A program made the position numbers and the translations under genes. Below are positions 40,283-50,621 of a stretch of DNA of 64,000 bases, one piece after another (the first letter of the stretch is position 1; each line of letters starts with the position of its first letter). Under the pieces are notes generated by a model. It saw only the letters and a program-made list of their open reading frames with translations, did no database searches and was not told the DNA's origin. The stretch comes from Lactococcus nasutitermitis (GTDB taxonomy: Bacteria > Bacillota > Bacilli > Lactobacillales > Streptococcaceae), in the NCBI RefSeq assembly GCF_018403765.1, contig NZ_BOVQ01000008.1:61545-125544 (forward strand), read 5' to 3'.

Positions 40283-41671
40283 ATGTCTGATAATACAGAT
40301 AGCAGGAGCAAACATATTTTGGAACAAGAAAATAAAAAACAGCATTTAAAAAGTTCACTACAAACGCGTCATATTGTAATGCTCTCACTTGGAGGAGCGA
40401 TTGGTTCAGGACTGTTCCTTGGTTCAGGACAAGCAATAGCAGCGGCAGGACCGGCAGTACTTATTTCCTATCTTTTAGCAGGATTAACGCTTTATGTTGT
40501 TATGTATGGCGTTGGAAAGATGGTAACACATCAGACAAAACATGAAACAGGAATGTCTGGAGTTGTTTCCCCTTATGTTGGAGCTCATTGGGCACATTTT
40601 ACGGACTGGGTTTATTGGGCAACTTGGATGGCGGTTTTAATTGCCGAAGAAGCTGGTGTTTCGACATTTCTTGGAATGTTGATTCCAGGTGTTCCATTAT
40701 GGATTTTTGCCTTAATTGTTGCAGTGTTAGGAACAGCTATTAACCTCTGGTCAGTAAAAATTTTCGCTGAAACAGAGTATTGGCTCGCATTCTTGAAAGT
40801 AGCAGTTATCATTGTTTTGATTGCAGTCGGTATCTTTTTACTTTTTGTCAATGATAATCATTTAGGTTTTATCGCTCCATCTGTTCAGAAAACTTCCACA
40901 GCTAGTATGGCTCCAAGTTTTGCTCCGCATGGTATTTCTGGTATTTTAACTTCGCTTTTAGTAGTCATCTTCTCATTTGGTGGTTCAGAGCTTGCTGCAG
41001 TAACAGTTGCTGAAACGCAAGATCCAGATAAAGCTATTCCTAAAGCTATCCGTGGAGTTTTAGTCAGAATTATCAGTTTCTATGTCATTCCAATCTTTCT
41101 ATTTTTGCAATTACTTCCTTGGAAAGATGTTTCAAATCCAAATGGACCAAGCCCTTTTGCAACAATATTTACGCGAATTGGAATTCCCTACGCAGATAAA
41201 ATTATTTTAGTTGTTGTAATCATTGCTATCTTCTCAGCAGTTAATTCGGCGATTTATGCAACATCTCGTTCTTTATATTCTCGAATGAGTGGTTCGCAAA
41301 GTAGAGTAGGCAAAAGTTTGAGTAAACTTTCAAAAAATCAAGTGCCTGTTCGCTCTATTTTGGTCAGCTCAGCAGTCCTTTTTATTGGTGTTATTCTTTC
41401 TGCAGTTTTAGGTGACGGCTTTTGGCATTTCATTGCTGCTTCAATCTCCTTTACAATTACGATTGTCTGGATAATGCTTCTAATTGGGGCGTTGATATTG
41501 TATTTTAAAAATTCTGGGGTTGCTTCTTGGTTCTTAAAACTTGCTACTTTAGTAGTGTTAGTGGTATTAAGTATCATTTTTGTGACACAGATTGTGACAA
41601 ATCCTTGGACCTTATCTATTTTTGCTCTTGTCATTTGTCTTGCTTCTTACTTTAGTTATCGCAAAAAGTAG
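40283..41671 (+). CDS. APC-family amino acid permease
   Basis: 462 residues with twelve helices of the AAT subfamily (GGAIGSGLFLGSGQAIAAAGPAVLISYLLAG, FSFGGSELAAVTVAETQDPDKAIPKAIRG). The N-terminal QTRHIVMLSLGG matches the proline/GABA/lysine permease group; the substrate is not determinable. ATG directly abuts the TAA of bcaP with no clear ribosome site, so it depends on translational coupling. A second, distinct permease right after BcaP suggests joint CodY control. Confidence 0.85.
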   Translation: MSDNTDSRSKHILEQENKKQHLKSSLQTRHIVMLSLGGAIGSGLFLGSGQAIAAAGPAVLISYLLAGLTLYVVMYGVGKMVTHQTKHETGMSGVVSPYVGAHWAHFTDWVYWATWMAVLIAEEAGVSTFLGMLIPGVPLWIFALIVAVLGTAINLWSVKIFAETEYWLAFLKVAVIIVLIAVGIFLLFVNDNHLGFIAPSVQKTSTASMAPSFAPHGISGILTSLLVVIFSFGGSELAAVTVAETQDPDKAIPKAIRGVLVRIISFYVIPIFLFLQLLPWKDVSNPNGPSPFATIFTRIGIPYADKIILVVVIIAIFSAVNSAIYATSRSLYSRMSGSQSRVGKSLSKLSKNQVPVRSILVSSAVLFIGVILSAVLGDGFWHFIAASISFTITIVWIMLLIGALILYFKNSGVASWFLKLATLVVLVVLSIIFVTQIVTNPWTLSIFALVICLASYFSYRKK

Positions 41672-41682
41672 AAGGACGGCTT

Positions 41683-41736
41683 CACTAAAGTGGTAATAAG
41701 GTATAGAAAAATCTATGTTTTATTACCACTTTAGTG
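41683..41736. repeat. Long inverted repeat after the permease operon
   Basis: CACTAAAGTGGTAATAA (41683-41699) and its exact complement (41720-41736) form a 17-bp stem with a 20-base loop containing a small ATAG/CTAT stem. No T-run follows, so it is not a standard terminator. Confidence 0.75.
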
Positions 41737-41782
41737 GTATTCTCCTATGGAGAATTAAGGTTTGTTCCCTCTTTTATAAGAT

Positions 41783-41811
41783 AATCCCAAGTATTTACTT
41801 GGGATTGTTTT
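41783..41811 (+). terminator. Terminator before the plsC-like gene
   Basis: AATCCCAAGT, loop ATTT, ACTTGGGATT, then GTTTTTG. Confidence 0.8.
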
Positions 41812-41895
41812 TGATTAAAAAATATTTAAGACTAGCTAAATTTTGATATTTGTTATAAAATCGTTAGTATTATCTATATAATTGGAGAAAAAATT

Positions 41896-42513
41896 ATGTT
41901 TTATGCTTTTTGCCGTAATCTAGTTCGTTTCTTGCTAGTTTTGTTTAATGGCCGTACAAAGTTTTATCATCTTGAACGTATTCCTGAACGCTCAGAAAAT
42001 TACATTGTTGTAAGTCCTCATCGTATGGCTTGGGAGCCTGTTTACTTTGCATTTGCAACAGCGCCTAAACAATTTATCTTTATGGCTAAAAAAGAGTTGT
42101 TTAAAGGATTTGGTGGCTGGTGGATTAAAAAATGTGGTGCTTTTCCTGTAGATCGTGAAAATCCTGGTACAAAACCAATCAAATATGCTGTCAAATCACT
42201 TAAAACAAGTGATAAATCTCTTGTCATGTTTCCAAGTGGGACACGCCATTCAAGTGAACTCAAAGGCGGAGTTGCTCTGATAGCTAAAATGGCAAATGTA
42301 CGCATTGTTCCTGCTGTATATCAAGGACCACTGACTCTTAAAGGTGTTTTTCGCCGTGAAAAAGTTTCAGTGAATTTTGGAGAAGCTATTGATGTATCAG
42401 ATATAAAAAAAGCCAATGCTGAAGGAATTGAAGAAATCAATCGTCGAATGGAAGAAGCTTTTGCAAAACTTGATAAGGAAATCAATCCTGATTATCAGTA
42501 TATTGCAAAGTAG
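41896..42513 (+). CDS. 1-acyl-glycerol-3-phosphate acyltransferase-like protein (PlsC family)
   Basis: 205 residues with one N-terminal hydrophobic segment. The catalytic block is SPHRMAWEPV (HX4E in place of the usual HX4D), with PVDREN, VMFPSGTRHS (FPSGTR in place of FPEGTR) and VPAVYQGP. The altered acidic residues are the only departure from a typical PlsC; similar variants occur in lactic acid bacteria as far as I recall. Role: second acylation in phosphatidic acid synthesis or a related lipid transfer. TTGGAG before ATG; monocistronic. Confidence 0.85.
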   Translation: MFYAFCRNLVRFLLVLFNGRTKFYHLERIPERSENYIVVSPHRMAWEPVYFAFATAPKQFIFMAKKELFKGFGGWWIKKCGAFPVDRENPGTKPIKYAVKSLKTSDKSLVMFPSGTRHSSELKGGVALIAKMANVRIVPAVYQGPLTLKGVFRREKVSVNFGEAIDVSDIKKANAEGIEEINRRMEEAFAKLDKEINPDYQYIAK

Positions 42514-42567
42514 AAAGAATGAAAAAATTGATAAAAATGTCAGTTTTTTTATTTTTTGAGAACTTAA

Positions 42568-42596
42568 TTGAAAAAAAAGCTACAAAGTGTTAAAAT
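42568..42596 (+). promoter_or_regulatory. secA promoter
   Basis: TTGAAA (42568-42573), 17 bp, TAAAAT (42591-42596). Confidence 0.65.
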
Positions 42597-42631
42597 AAAA
42601 AGAAGTATTTACTTATCACGAAAGAGAATGT

Positions 42632-45226
42632 ATGGCTAATAATATTATAAGAAGAGTTGTCGAAAATGACAAAAAAGAACTCCGTAAACTTAACCGCATG
42701 GCATTGAAAGTTGAAACATTTGCAGATGAGATGGAACACCTCACAGATGAACAACTTAAAGCAAAAACACCAGAACTTAGAGAACGTGTTGCTAAAGGAG
42801 AAGACCTTGATGATCTACTCTATGAAGCTTTCGCAGTTTGTCGTGAAGCAGCAAAGCGTGTCTTGGGACTTTTCCCTTTTCACGTGCAAATTATGGGTGG
42901 TATTGTTCTTCACAATGGGGACGTTCCAGAGATGCGTACAGGGGAAGGTAAAACCTTAACAGCAACCATGCCAGTTTATCTGAATGCTTTATCCGGCAAA
43001 GGTGTCCACGTTGTTACAGTAAATGAATATTTAGCAACCCGTGATATGACTGAAATGGGAGAACTTTATAATTGGCTTGGATTGACTGTTGGTTTGAATT
43101 TAAATTCAAAATCTCCAGAAGAAAAACGTGAAGCATATAACTGTGATATCACTTATTCTACATCTGCAGAACTTGGTTTTGATTATCTGCGTGACAATAT
43201 GGTGACACGATTTGAAGATATGACACAACGTCCATTGAATTATGCCTTGGTCGATGAAGTTGACTCAATCTTGGTCGATGAAGCGCGAACACCGCTGATT
43301 ATTTCTGGGCAAGCAGAAAGTTCATCTGCCTTGTATTATCGTGCGGATCAATTTACAAAGAACTTAAAAGGACAAAATCTTAATATTGCAACGTCTGATT
43401 ATGAAGAGGGCGATGATTATAAGATTGATTTACAATCTAAGACCATTTCTTTAACCGAAGAAGGAATTGATAAAGCAGAGAAATTCTTTGCGATTGATAA
43501 TCTTTACGATATGGAAAATGTTGCGTTGACCCACTTTGTAGATAATGCTTTGCGTGCTAACTTTATCATGCTTCATGATATTGACTATATGGTTGATGAA
43601 AATCAAGAAGTTTTGATTATTGACCAATTTACAGGTCGTACCATGCCAGGACGTCGTTATTCTGATGGACTGCACCAAGCGATTGAAGCAAAAGAAAGTG
43701 TGCCAATTCAAGATGAATCTAAGACAATGGCATCAATTACTATCCAAAACTATTTCCGTATGTACAAGAAATTATCTGGTATGACGGGAACTGCTAAGAC
43801 TGAAGAAGAAGAATTTCGTGAGATTTATAATATCCAAATCACACCAATTCCAACGAATAAACCAATTTTGCGTTTAGACCATCCAGATTTATTGTATCCA
43901 ACTTTGGAATCTAAGTTTAACGCAGTGCTTGAAGATATCAAACGTCGTCATGCCGAAGGGCAGCCTCTTTTGATTGGTACAGTTGCAGTTGAAACGTCAG
44001 AATTGATTTCAAATAAACTGGTTGAAGCAAAAATTCCTCATGAAGTACTGAATGCGAAAAATCATTTCCGCGAAGCGCAAATCATCATGAATGCTGGACA
44101 ACAAGGTGCCGTAACGATTGCGACAAATATGGCTGGACGTGGGACAGATATTAAGCTTGGACCTGGGGTGATTGATCATGCAGATCCAGAATTTCGCGGG
44201 CTTGCGGTTATTGGTACTGAACGTCATGAAAGTCGTCGTATTGATAATCAGCTTCGTGGTCGTGCGGGCCGTCAAGGTGACCCAGGGGTTTCACAATTCT
44301 ATCTTTCTCTTGAAGATGAGTTAATGAAACGTTTTGGTTCTGAACGTGTTTCTGTTTTCTTGGATAGAATGCGTATTTCTGGTGAGGATGCAGTTATTAA
44401 ATCTGGCTTGATTACTCGCCAGATTGAAAGTTCACAAAAACGTGTTGAAGGAAACAACTACGATTCTCGTAAACAAGTCTTGCAATATGATGACGTCATT
44501 CGTGAGCAGCGTGAAGTTATTTATGCACAGCGTTACCAAGTGATTACAACACAAGAAGACATGACACCAATCTTGATGGGAATGTTTAAACGAACGATTG
44601 AACGTCAAGTCGATGGACATTTGATTGCTGGCGATATCAAAGATGAACAAACACTAATGAACTTAGAAAAAACAGTTGAAAATACTATGCTTTCTGAGGG
44701 AGAAGTAAATTTGGAACTCTTGAAAGGTAAAACTGCTCAAGAGATGAAAGATTTGATTTTTGATAAAGTCAAAACGCGTTATGCTTCTCAAATGGAAAAA
44801 TTGAGTGAAGCTGACCGTCAGCTTGAATTCCAACGTGCGGTCGTTTTACGTGTCGTTGATAATAACTGGTCAGAGCACATTGATGCTCTTGACCAAATGC
44901 GTCAATCAGTTGGGTTGCGTGGATATGCTCAAAACAATCCTATCGTTGAATATCAAGAAGAATCTTATAAGATGTTTAACGACATGATTGGTGCGATAGA
45001 ATTCGAAGTGACACGTTTGATGATGAAAGCTCAAATTCAGCCCCAAACAGTTGTACCAGAGCAAAAAGCTACACATATCACAACAACTTCTCAAGGAAAT
45101 CTGACAGAAGTAAGAAATGCAGATGGACAAGTGATTGATTTTAGTAATGTTGGTCGTAATGATCCATGTCCATGTGGCTCAGGCAAGAAATTTAAAAATT
45201 GTCATGGCCGTGTTCATAATGGATAA
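42632..45226 (+). CDS. secA: Protein translocase ATPase SecA
   Basis: 864 residues, full length. Walker [19 protein letters not shown]-like [21 protein letters not shown], second nucleotide domain with [13 protein letters not shown] and [21 protein letters not shown], helical scaffold, and the C-terminal zinc motif [16 protein letters not shown] that contacts SecB-like partners and lipids. SecA drives export of signal-peptide proteins through SecYEG, including the secreted proteins of this window. Followed by two DAHP synthases as in lactococcal genomes. Confidence 0.97.
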   Translation: MANNIIRRVVENDKKELRKLNRMALKVETFADEMEHLTDEQLKAKTPELRERVAKGEDLDDLLYEAFAVCREAAKRVLGLFPFHVQIMGGIVLHNGDVPEMRTGEGKTLTATMPVYLNALSGKGVHVVTVNEYLATRDMTEMGELYNWLGLTVGLNLNSKSPEEKREAYNCDITYSTSAELGFDYLRDNMVTRFEDMTQRPLNYALVDEVDSILVDEARTPLIISGQAESSSALYYRADQFTKNLKGQNLNIATSDYEEGDDYKIDLQSKTISLTEEGIDKAEKFFAIDNLYDMENVALTHFVDNALRANFIMLHDIDYMVDENQEVLIIDQFTGRTMPGRRYSDGLHQAIEAKESVPIQDESKTMASITIQNYFRMYKKLSGMTGTAKTEEEEFREIYNIQITPIPTNKPILRLDHPDLLYPTLESKFNAVLEDIKRRHAEGQPLLIGTVAVETSELISNKLVEAKIPHEVLNAKNHFREAQIIMNAGQQGAVTIATNMAGRGTDIKLGPGVIDHADPEFRGLAVIGTERHESRRIDNQLRGRAGRQGDPGVSQFYLSLEDELMKRFGSERVSVFLDRMRISGEDAVIKSGLITRQIESSQKRVEGNNYDSRKQVLQYDDVIREQREVIYAQRYQVITTQEDMTPILMGMFKRTIERQVDGHLIAGDIKDEQTLMNLEKTVENTMLSEGEVNLELLKGKTAQEMKDLIFDKVKTRYASQMEKLSEADRQLEFQRAVVLRVVDNNWSEHIDALDQMRQSVGLRGYAQNNPIVEYQEESYKMFNDMIGAIEFEVTRLMMKAQIQPQTVVPEQKATHITTTSQGNLTEVRNADGQVIDFSNVGRNDPCPCGSGKKFKNCHGRVHNG

Positions 45227-45310
45227 TAAGGCATTTCAGACAATTGAATAAAAAATATGAGATATAAATTGTCTAAATCTTTTAATTAGTGCAGAATTTT
45301 GATACAATAG

Positions 45311-45332
45311 GAAACACCTTAAAGGGTGTTTC
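45311..45332 (+). other. Leader hairpin of the DAHP synthase operon
   Basis: GAAACACC and GGTGTTTC form a stem directly downstream of a TACAAT -10 box, followed by ATTTTATAG. It could be an attenuator or an mRNA-stabilising hairpin. Confidence 0.5.
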
Positions 45333-45365
45333 ATTTTATAGTTGAATTGGAAGGAATTTTTAGAA

Positions 45366-46397
45366 ATGGTTTTTAAAGAGATTAGTCCCGAGATAAATAT
45401 TGATGCAGTAAAAATGCTCGGTCATTTAAATGGGGAACAACAAAAAAGAAAAGAAGCGCGTGATAAAGAGTTAGAAGCAATTATCAAAGGGGAAGATGAC
45501 CGTCTTTTGCTAATTATTGGCCCATGCTCATCAGATAATGAAGAAGCAGTTCTTGAATATGGTCGCCGCTTAGCAAAACTTCAAGAAGAAGTGAAAGATA
45601 AAATCTTTATGGTGATGCGTGTTTATACGGCGAAACCTCGTACAAATGGAGACGGATATAAAGGCTTAATTCATGAACCAGATGCTGATGGTCATACAGA
45701 TTTGATTAATGGGATTAAAATGGTGCGTGATTTGCATTATAAAGTTATCTCAGAGACAGGTTTGACAACAGCTGATGAAATGCTCTATCCTGAAAATTTG
45801 CCGCTTGTTGATGATTTGGTCTCTTATATTGCAGTTGGCGCACGTTCAGTTGAAAATCAACAGCATCGTTTTGTAGCGAGTGGTATTGATGCACCAGCGG
45901 GTATGAAAAATCCAACTTCTGGAAACTTAAAAGTGATGTTCAATGGTATTTATGCAGCACAACAAGAGCAAGATTTTCTTTTCAATCGTGCAGAAGTACA
46001 AACATCTGGTAATCCGTTAGCTCACGTTATCTTGCGTGGCGGACAAAATGAAGTAGGGAAAAATATCCCGAATTATTATACAGATAATTTGCTTGAAACG
46101 ATTGAAATATATGAAAAAATGAGCTTGAAAAATCCATTTATCGTGATTGATACAAACCATGATAATTCTGGTAAAAAATATATGGAACAAATTCGTATTG
46201 TTCGTCAAACACTTGTCAATCGTGATTGGGATGAACAAATCAAAAAATACGTACGTGGTTTCATGATTGAATCTTATCTCGAAGATGGGCGTCAAGACCA
46301 TCCGGATATTTTTGGTAAATCTATCACAGACCCATGTCTTGGATGGGATAAAACTGAAGATTTAGTAAATGAAATTTTTACCAACTTGTCAAAATAA
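45366..46397 (+). CDS. aroF: 3-deoxy-7-phosphoheptulonate (DAHP) synthase, copy 1
   Basis: 343 residues from MVFKEISPEI (AAGGA 10 bases upstream); a longer frame from 45342 lacks a ribosome site. Class I DAHP synthase: LLIIGPCSSDNEEAVLEYGRRLAK, RVYTAKPRTNGDGYKGL, GARSVENQQHRFVASGIDAPAGMKNPTSGN, DTNHDNSGK, and the metal-binding SITDPCLGWDKT end. First step of aromatic amino acid synthesis. The tandem paralogue 25 bp downstream is clearly similar but differs in the N-terminal regulatory part, so different feedback inhibition is likely (inference). Confidence 0.9.
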   Translation: MVFKEISPEINIDAVKMLGHLNGEQQKRKEARDKELEAIIKGEDDRLLLIIGPCSSDNEEAVLEYGRRLAKLQEEVKDKIFMVMRVYTAKPRTNGDGYKGLIHEPDADGHTDLINGIKMVRDLHYKVISETGLTTADEMLYPENLPLVDDLVSYIAVGARSVENQQHRFVASGIDAPAGMKNPTSGNLKVMFNGIYAAQQEQDFLFNRAEVQTSGNPLAHVILRGGQNEVGKNIPNYYTDNLLETIEIYEKMSLKNPFIVIDTNHDNSGKKYMEQIRIVRQTLVNRDWDEQIKKYVRGFMIESYLEDGRQDHPDIFGKSITDPCLGWDKTEDLVNEIFTNLSK

Positions 46398-46421
46398 GCT
46401 ATAAATAGAAAAAGAGAAAAA

Positions 46422-47456
46422 ATGGGTATTCACAAAAAAGGGCAACAAATTAATATTGCAGAAATTAAAGCTGCCAATCAACTGACAGGTGCAGCACTTG
46501 AGCGAAAAGTTCAAAGAGATAAAGAGCTTGAGGCTATTATCAAAGGGGAAGATGACCGTCTTTTACTAATTATTGGACCATGTTCATCAGATAATGAAGC
46601 TGCTGTTCTTGAATATGCTGGACGTTTGGCAAAACTTCAAGAAGAAGTGAAAGATAAAATCTTTATGGTGATGCGTGTTTATACGGCGAAACCTCGTACA
46701 AACGGGGATGGATATAAAGGGCTAATGCACCAACCAGATACATCAAAATTGCCTGATTTGATTAACGGTATTCATGCTGTGCGTGATTTGCATTATCGCG
46801 TGATTACAGAGACAGGTTTGACGACAGCTGATGAAATGCTCTATGCTGGTAATTATAATCTTGTTGATGATTTGGTCAGCTACCATGCAATTGGTGCGCG
46901 TTCTGTTGAAGACCAGGAACACCGTTTCGTGGCTAGTGGGATTGATGCGCCAACTGGTATGAAAAATCCTACTTCTGGCAATCTCAATGTGATGTTTAAC
47001 GCCATTCATGCGGCGCAGACTGCTCAAAACTTTATTTATAGTAGTGCTGAGGTTGATACAGATGGGAATCCGTTGGCTCATGCAATTTTGCGTGGTGCGA
47101 CAGATGAACATAATGAAAATATCCCTAATTATTATTATGATGACCTCATCAAAGCGATTGCTAAATATGAAAAAATGAATTTGGCAAATCCATTTATCGT
47201 GATTGATACTAATCATGATAATTCAGGAAAACATTATGAAGAACAAATTCGTATTGTCCGTCAAACGCTAATCAATCGTGATTGGGATGAACAAATCAAA
47301 AAATATGTACGTGGATTCATGATTGAATCTTATCTCGAAGACGGTCGCCAAGACCATCCAGATGTTTTTGGAAAATCTATCACAGACCCATGTCTTGGAT
47401 GGGATAAAACTGAGGATTTAGTACATGAGATTTATGAAGCTGAGTCTAAAAAATAA
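46422..47456 (+). CDS. 3-deoxy-7-phosphoheptulonate (DAHP) synthase, copy 2
   Basis: 344 residues. The same catalytic blocks as copy 1 (GPCSSDNEAAVLEY, KPRTNGDGYKGLMHQPD, FVASGIDAPTGMKNPTSGN, SITDPCLGWDKTEDLV). Differences concentrate in the first 35 residues and around residues 100-125 and 210-250. AAAAGAGAAAA serves as ribosome site. Both copies are probably on one transcript that ends at 47463-47492. In Lactococcus lactis the equivalent genes are named aroF and aroH, from memory. Confidence 0.88.
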   Translation: MGIHKKGQQINIAEIKAANQLTGAALERKVQRDKELEAIIKGEDDRLLLIIGPCSSDNEAAVLEYAGRLAKLQEEVKDKIFMVMRVYTAKPRTNGDGYKGLMHQPDTSKLPDLINGIHAVRDLHYRVITETGLTTADEMLYAGNYNLVDDLVSYHAIGARSVEDQEHRFVASGIDAPTGMKNPTSGNLNVMFNAIHAAQTAQNFIYSSAEVDTDGNPLAHAILRGATDEHNENIPNYYYDDLIKAIAKYEKMNLANPFIVIDTNHDNSGKHYEEQIRIVRQTLINRDWDEQIKKYVRGFMIESYLEDGRQDHPDVFGKSITDPCLGWDKTEDLVHEIYEAESKK

Positions 47457-47462
47457 TATAAC

Positions 47463-47492
47463 AAATTCTACTTTTTAAGTAGAATTTTTTTG
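47463..47492 (+). terminator. Terminator of the DAHP synthase operon
   Basis: AAATTCTACTT and AAGTAGAATTTTTTT stem with T-run. Confidence 0.85.
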
Positions 47493-47549
47493 ATGAATTG
47501 GCTGTAGAATGCTAATTATAAAAAAAGTGAAGATAAAAAACGATAGATA

Positions 47550-47578
47550 TTGCAAACCTTTTCGTTTTATGCTACAAT
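47550..47578 (+). promoter_or_regulatory. ptsHI promoter
   Basis: TTGCAA (47550-47555), 17 bp, TACAAT (47573-47578), followed by a 60-base leader and TAAGGAG. Confidence 0.7.
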
Positions 47579-47638
47579 TTGTGTGGTAAGGATAGTTATT
47601 TAATTATCAAATAAAAAGTAAATAAGGAGAACCTAAAA

Positions 47639-47905
47639 ATGGCTTCTAAAGATTTTCACATTGTTGCAGAAACTGGTATTCACGCTCGTCCAGCTACATT
47701 GCTCGTGCAAACAGCTTCAAAATTCACTTCAGAAATTACTCTTGAATACAAAGGTAAATCTGTCAACCTTAAATCTATCATGGGCGTTATGAGTCTTGGT
47801 GTTGGTCAAGGTGCTGATGTTACAATCGCTGCTGAAGGTGCTGATGCAGATGACGCTTTGGCAACTATTGCTGAAACAATGACTAAAGAAGGACTTGCTG
47901 AATAA
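47639..47905 (+). CDS. ptsH: Phosphocarrier protein HPr
   Basis: 88 residues. H15 in ETGIHARPA is phosphorylated by enzyme I for sugar uptake; S46 in [13 protein letters not shown] is the regulatory site for HPr kinase, whose Ser-phosphate form is the co-repressor of CcpA. Strong ribosome site (TAAGGAG). Its stop codon overlaps the ptsI start (TAATGA). Confidence 0.97.
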   Translation: MASKDFHIVAETGIHARPATLLVQTASKFTSEITLEYKGKSVNLKSIMGVMSLGVGQGADVTIAAEGADADDALATIAETMTKEGLAE

Positions 47906-49632
47906 TGACTACTATGCTTAAAGGTATTGCTGCATCATCTGGTGTAGCTGTAGCTAAGGCATACTTGCTTGTTCAACCTGACTTGTCTTTTGAAACAGTT
48001 TCTGTCGAAGACACAAATAATGAAGAAGCTCGCCTTGACGCTGCATTGGCAGCGAGCCAAAGCGAGCTTCAACTTATTAAGGACAAAGCAGTAGAAAGCC
48101 TTGGTGAAGAAGCCGCTGCTGTATTTGATGCACACATGATGGTTCTTGCAGACCCTGATTTTATTGCACAAATCAAAGATGCTATTTCTTCTAAGAAAGA
48201 AAATGCTGAAGCGGCATTAAAAGAAGTTTCAGATATGTTCATTACCATTTTTGAGGGAATGACAGATAATGCTTATATGCAAGAACGTGCGGCAGATATC
48301 AAGGACGTAACAAAACGTGTTCTTGCTAATCTGCTTGGTGTAAAACTCCCTAGTCCAGCCTTGATTGACGAAGAAGTCATCATTGTTGCTGAAGATTTGA
48401 CGCCATCTGAAACAGCACAACTTGATAAAAAATATGTTAAAGCCTTTGTCACAAATATCGGTGGGAAAACCTCTCACTCAGCGATTATGGCAAATACGCT
48501 TGAAATTCCTGCAGTTTTGGGAACAAAAAATATCACTGAATTGGTCTCAAATGGTCAACTTTTAGCTGCTTCTGGATTGACTGGTGAAGTAATTATTGAT
48601 CCAACTGCTGAACAACAAGCGGAATTTGAAAAAGCTGGGGCAGATTTTGCTGCTCAAAAAGCTGAGTGGGCTGCGTTGAAAAATGCTGAAACTGTGACTG
48701 CTGATGGAAAACACTTTGAACTGGCTGCTAATATTGGTACACCAGATGATGTCAAAGGTGTTAATGATAATGGTGGGGAAGCTATTGGGCTTTACCGTAC
48801 AGAATTCCTTTATATGAATTCTGACCATTTCCCAACAGAAGATGAGCAATATGATGCTTATAAGGCAGTTCTTGAAGGAATGAATGGCAAACCTGTCGTT
48901 GTCCGTACTATGGATATCGGAGGTGATAAGAAATTGCCTTATTTCCAACTTCCTGATGAAATGAATCCATTTCTTGGTTGGCGTGCATTGCGTATTTCAT
49001 TGAGCGAAGCTGGTGATGCAATGTTCCGTACGCAACTTCGTGCTTTGCTTCGTGCTTCTGTTCATGGACGACTTCGGATTATGTTCCCAATGGTTGCCTT
49101 ATTGACAGAATTCCGCAAGGCAAAGGGAATTTTGCTTGAAGAAAAAGCGAAATTAGTTGCTGAAGGTGTCGCTGTTTCTGATGCTATCGAAGTGGGAATT
49201 ATGATTGAAATCCCAGCGGCAGCAATGCTTGCTGACCAATTTGCGAAGGAAGTTGATTTCTTCTCAATCGGTACAAATGATTTGATTCAATATTCAATGG
49301 CTGCTGACCGTATGAATGAACAAGTTTCTTACCTCTATCAACCTTACAATCCATCACTTTTGCGCTTGATTAACAATGTTATCAAGTCTGCTCATGCTGA
49401 AGGAAAATGGGCTGGTATGTGTGGTGCAATGGCTGGCGATCAGACAGCTGTTCCATTGCTTATGGGAATGGGACTTGACGAATTTTCTATGTCTGCAACA
49501 TCAGTGCTTCAAACGCGTTCACTCATGAAACGTTTGGATACAACAAAAATGCAAGAACTTGCTAACAAAGCTTTAACTGAAGCTGGTACTATGGAAGAAG
49601 TTGTTGCTCTTGTTGAAGAATATGTAAAATAA
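47905..49632 (+). CDS. ptsI: PTS enzyme I
   Basis: 575 residues. Transfers phosphate from PEP to HPr. H191 in [21 protein letters not shown] is the phosphorylated residue; the PEP-binding domain has [40 protein letters not shown] and [16 protein letters not shown], with the catalytic Cys in [10 protein letters not shown]. One-base overlap with ptsH gives translational coupling. Followed by a strong terminator. Confidence 0.97.
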   Translation: MTTMLKGIAASSGVAVAKAYLLVQPDLSFETVSVEDTNNEEARLDAALAASQSELQLIKDKAVESLGEEAAAVFDAHMMVLADPDFIAQIKDAISSKKENAEAALKEVSDMFITIFEGMTDNAYMQERAADIKDVTKRVLANLLGVKLPSPALIDEEVIIVAEDLTPSETAQLDKKYVKAFVTNIGGKTSHSAIMANTLEIPAVLGTKNITELVSNGQLLAASGLTGEVIIDPTAEQQAEFEKAGADFAAQKAEWAALKNAETVTADGKHFELAANIGTPDDVKGVNDNGGEAIGLYRTEFLYMNSDHFPTEDEQYDAYKAVLEGMNGKPVVVRTMDIGGDKKLPYFQLPDEMNPFLGWRALRISLSEAGDAMFRTQLRALLRASVHGRLRIMFPMVALLTEFRKAKGILLEEKAKLVAEGVAVSDAIEVGIMIEIPAAAMLADQFAKEVDFFSIGTNDLIQYSMAADRMNEQVSYLYQPYNPSLLRLINNVIKSAHAEGKWAGMCGAMAGDQTAVPLLMGMGLDEFSMSATSVLQTRSLMKRLDTTKMQELANKALTEAGTMEEVVALVEEYVK

Positions 49633-49650
49633 GACACTTATATATAAAAA

Positions 49651-49678
49651 AACCACAGAATTGTTCTGTGGTTTTTTT
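49651..49678 (+). terminator. ptsHI terminator
   Basis: AAACCACAGAA and TTCTGTGGTTTTTTT; the T-run merges directly into a TGACAG palindrome. Confidence 0.85.
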
Positions 49679-49691
49679 GACAGTTCTGTCA
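49678..49691. repeat. TGACAG palindrome, exact copy (reverse orientation)
   Basis: TGACAGTTCTGTCA directly after the ptsI terminator; a further half-site (GTTTTTGACAGACTG) lies near 49713. Confidence 0.9.
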
Positions 49692-49753
49692 AAAATAAAA
49701 GGATAGAAAATAGTTTTTGACAGACTGTTTTTTGTGTTTGACGGTGCTAAGTT

Positions 49754-50554
49754 TTATTTTACAGGAATAAAAGCGACTGTATCTCCAGTGTGTGTTGGCA
49801 CGATGGTAACTGTCATGTCTTTTGTCAAGGTAATCGTTGCAGACTTGTCGCCGTATTTGCCAGTGCTATCCAGATAGAGGCTATTATCTACGGAATAGTC
49901 GGCTGTATTGTAATCAAGGAGAGTACCAACGCTATGAGTGACTGAGGTCACAGTGTATTTGCCGGCGGCGATTTGATTGCCTACAGTGTAAGTTCCTTCG
50001 CCTTTCGTGAAGCTCTTAGAGGCAGGCGTACTTGGTTTTGCAGGTGCGACATAAGCTTTGCCATACCAAGCAATGGCTTTGTACTTCCAGCCTAACTTGA
50101 TAAGATTATTTTCTTCGCCAAGACTGGCAGTATAATTATGAGCGCCAGATAGAGCGTTTGGATTATAAGCAACATAAATTGCAGTGTTGTAACCAGAGTA
50201 GAAAACTGGCTTTTCATTATTATCCCATTTCCAACCGAGTTTTACAAGAGCACTTGCTTCACCTTTATTTTTGGTGTAATAATGGTCGCCACCTTTAGCG
50301 TTTGGATTATACACGCGGTAAACAGGTGATTTACTTGAAGATGGAGCAATCCAGCCGATACCTTCGTTATTCCAACCAGCTTTTACGTCAGCATTTTTTT
50401 CTGCGGTACTGGTTGTGTAAAAATGTTCGCCTGTATTTGGATTGTAAAGACGATAAACGTTGCTGTCAGCGTGCGCTTTGACGGTTGTTGCGCTAGTAAC
50501 ACCAACGGCTAAGACTGAGGCAGCAGCAGCGGTGATAATAACTGATTTTTTCAT
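49754..50554 (-). CDS. Secreted DUF5648-repeat protein with small C-terminal domain
   Basis: 266 residues. Signal peptide ends near VKAHADS (residue 30). Three repeats (YRLYNPNTGEHFYT, YRVYNPNAKGGDHYYT, YVAYNPNALSGAHNYT), a short Pro/Ala/Ser linker, and an 85-residue C-terminal domain starting TKGEGTYTVGNQIAAGKYTVTSV with an AGKY motif seen in several small Gram-positive lipoproteins. No anchor. The upstream region carries a promoter, a 16-codon leader ORF and a terminator-like hairpin, suggesting attenuation. AAAGGAAAA before ATG. Confidence 0.82.
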   Translation of the reverse strand: MKKSVIITAAAASVLAVGVTSATTVKAHADSNVYRLYNPNTGEHFYTTSTAEKNADVKAGWNNEGIGWIAPSSSKSPVYRVYNPNAKGGDHYYTKNKGEASALVKLGWKWDNNEKPVFYSGYNTAIYVAYNPNALSGAHNYTASLGEENNLIKLGWKYKAIAWYGKAYVAPAKPSTPASKSFTKGEGTYTVGNQIAAGKYTVTSVTHSVGTLLDYNTADYSVDNSLYLDSTGKYGDKSATITLTKDMTVTIVPTHTGDTVAFIPVK

Positions 50555-50621
50555 GATAGTTTTTCCTTTTTGAGCTTTTTATGTGAATCCCTAGCTGCAC
50601 ATGATTTGTTGACATGAAAAC

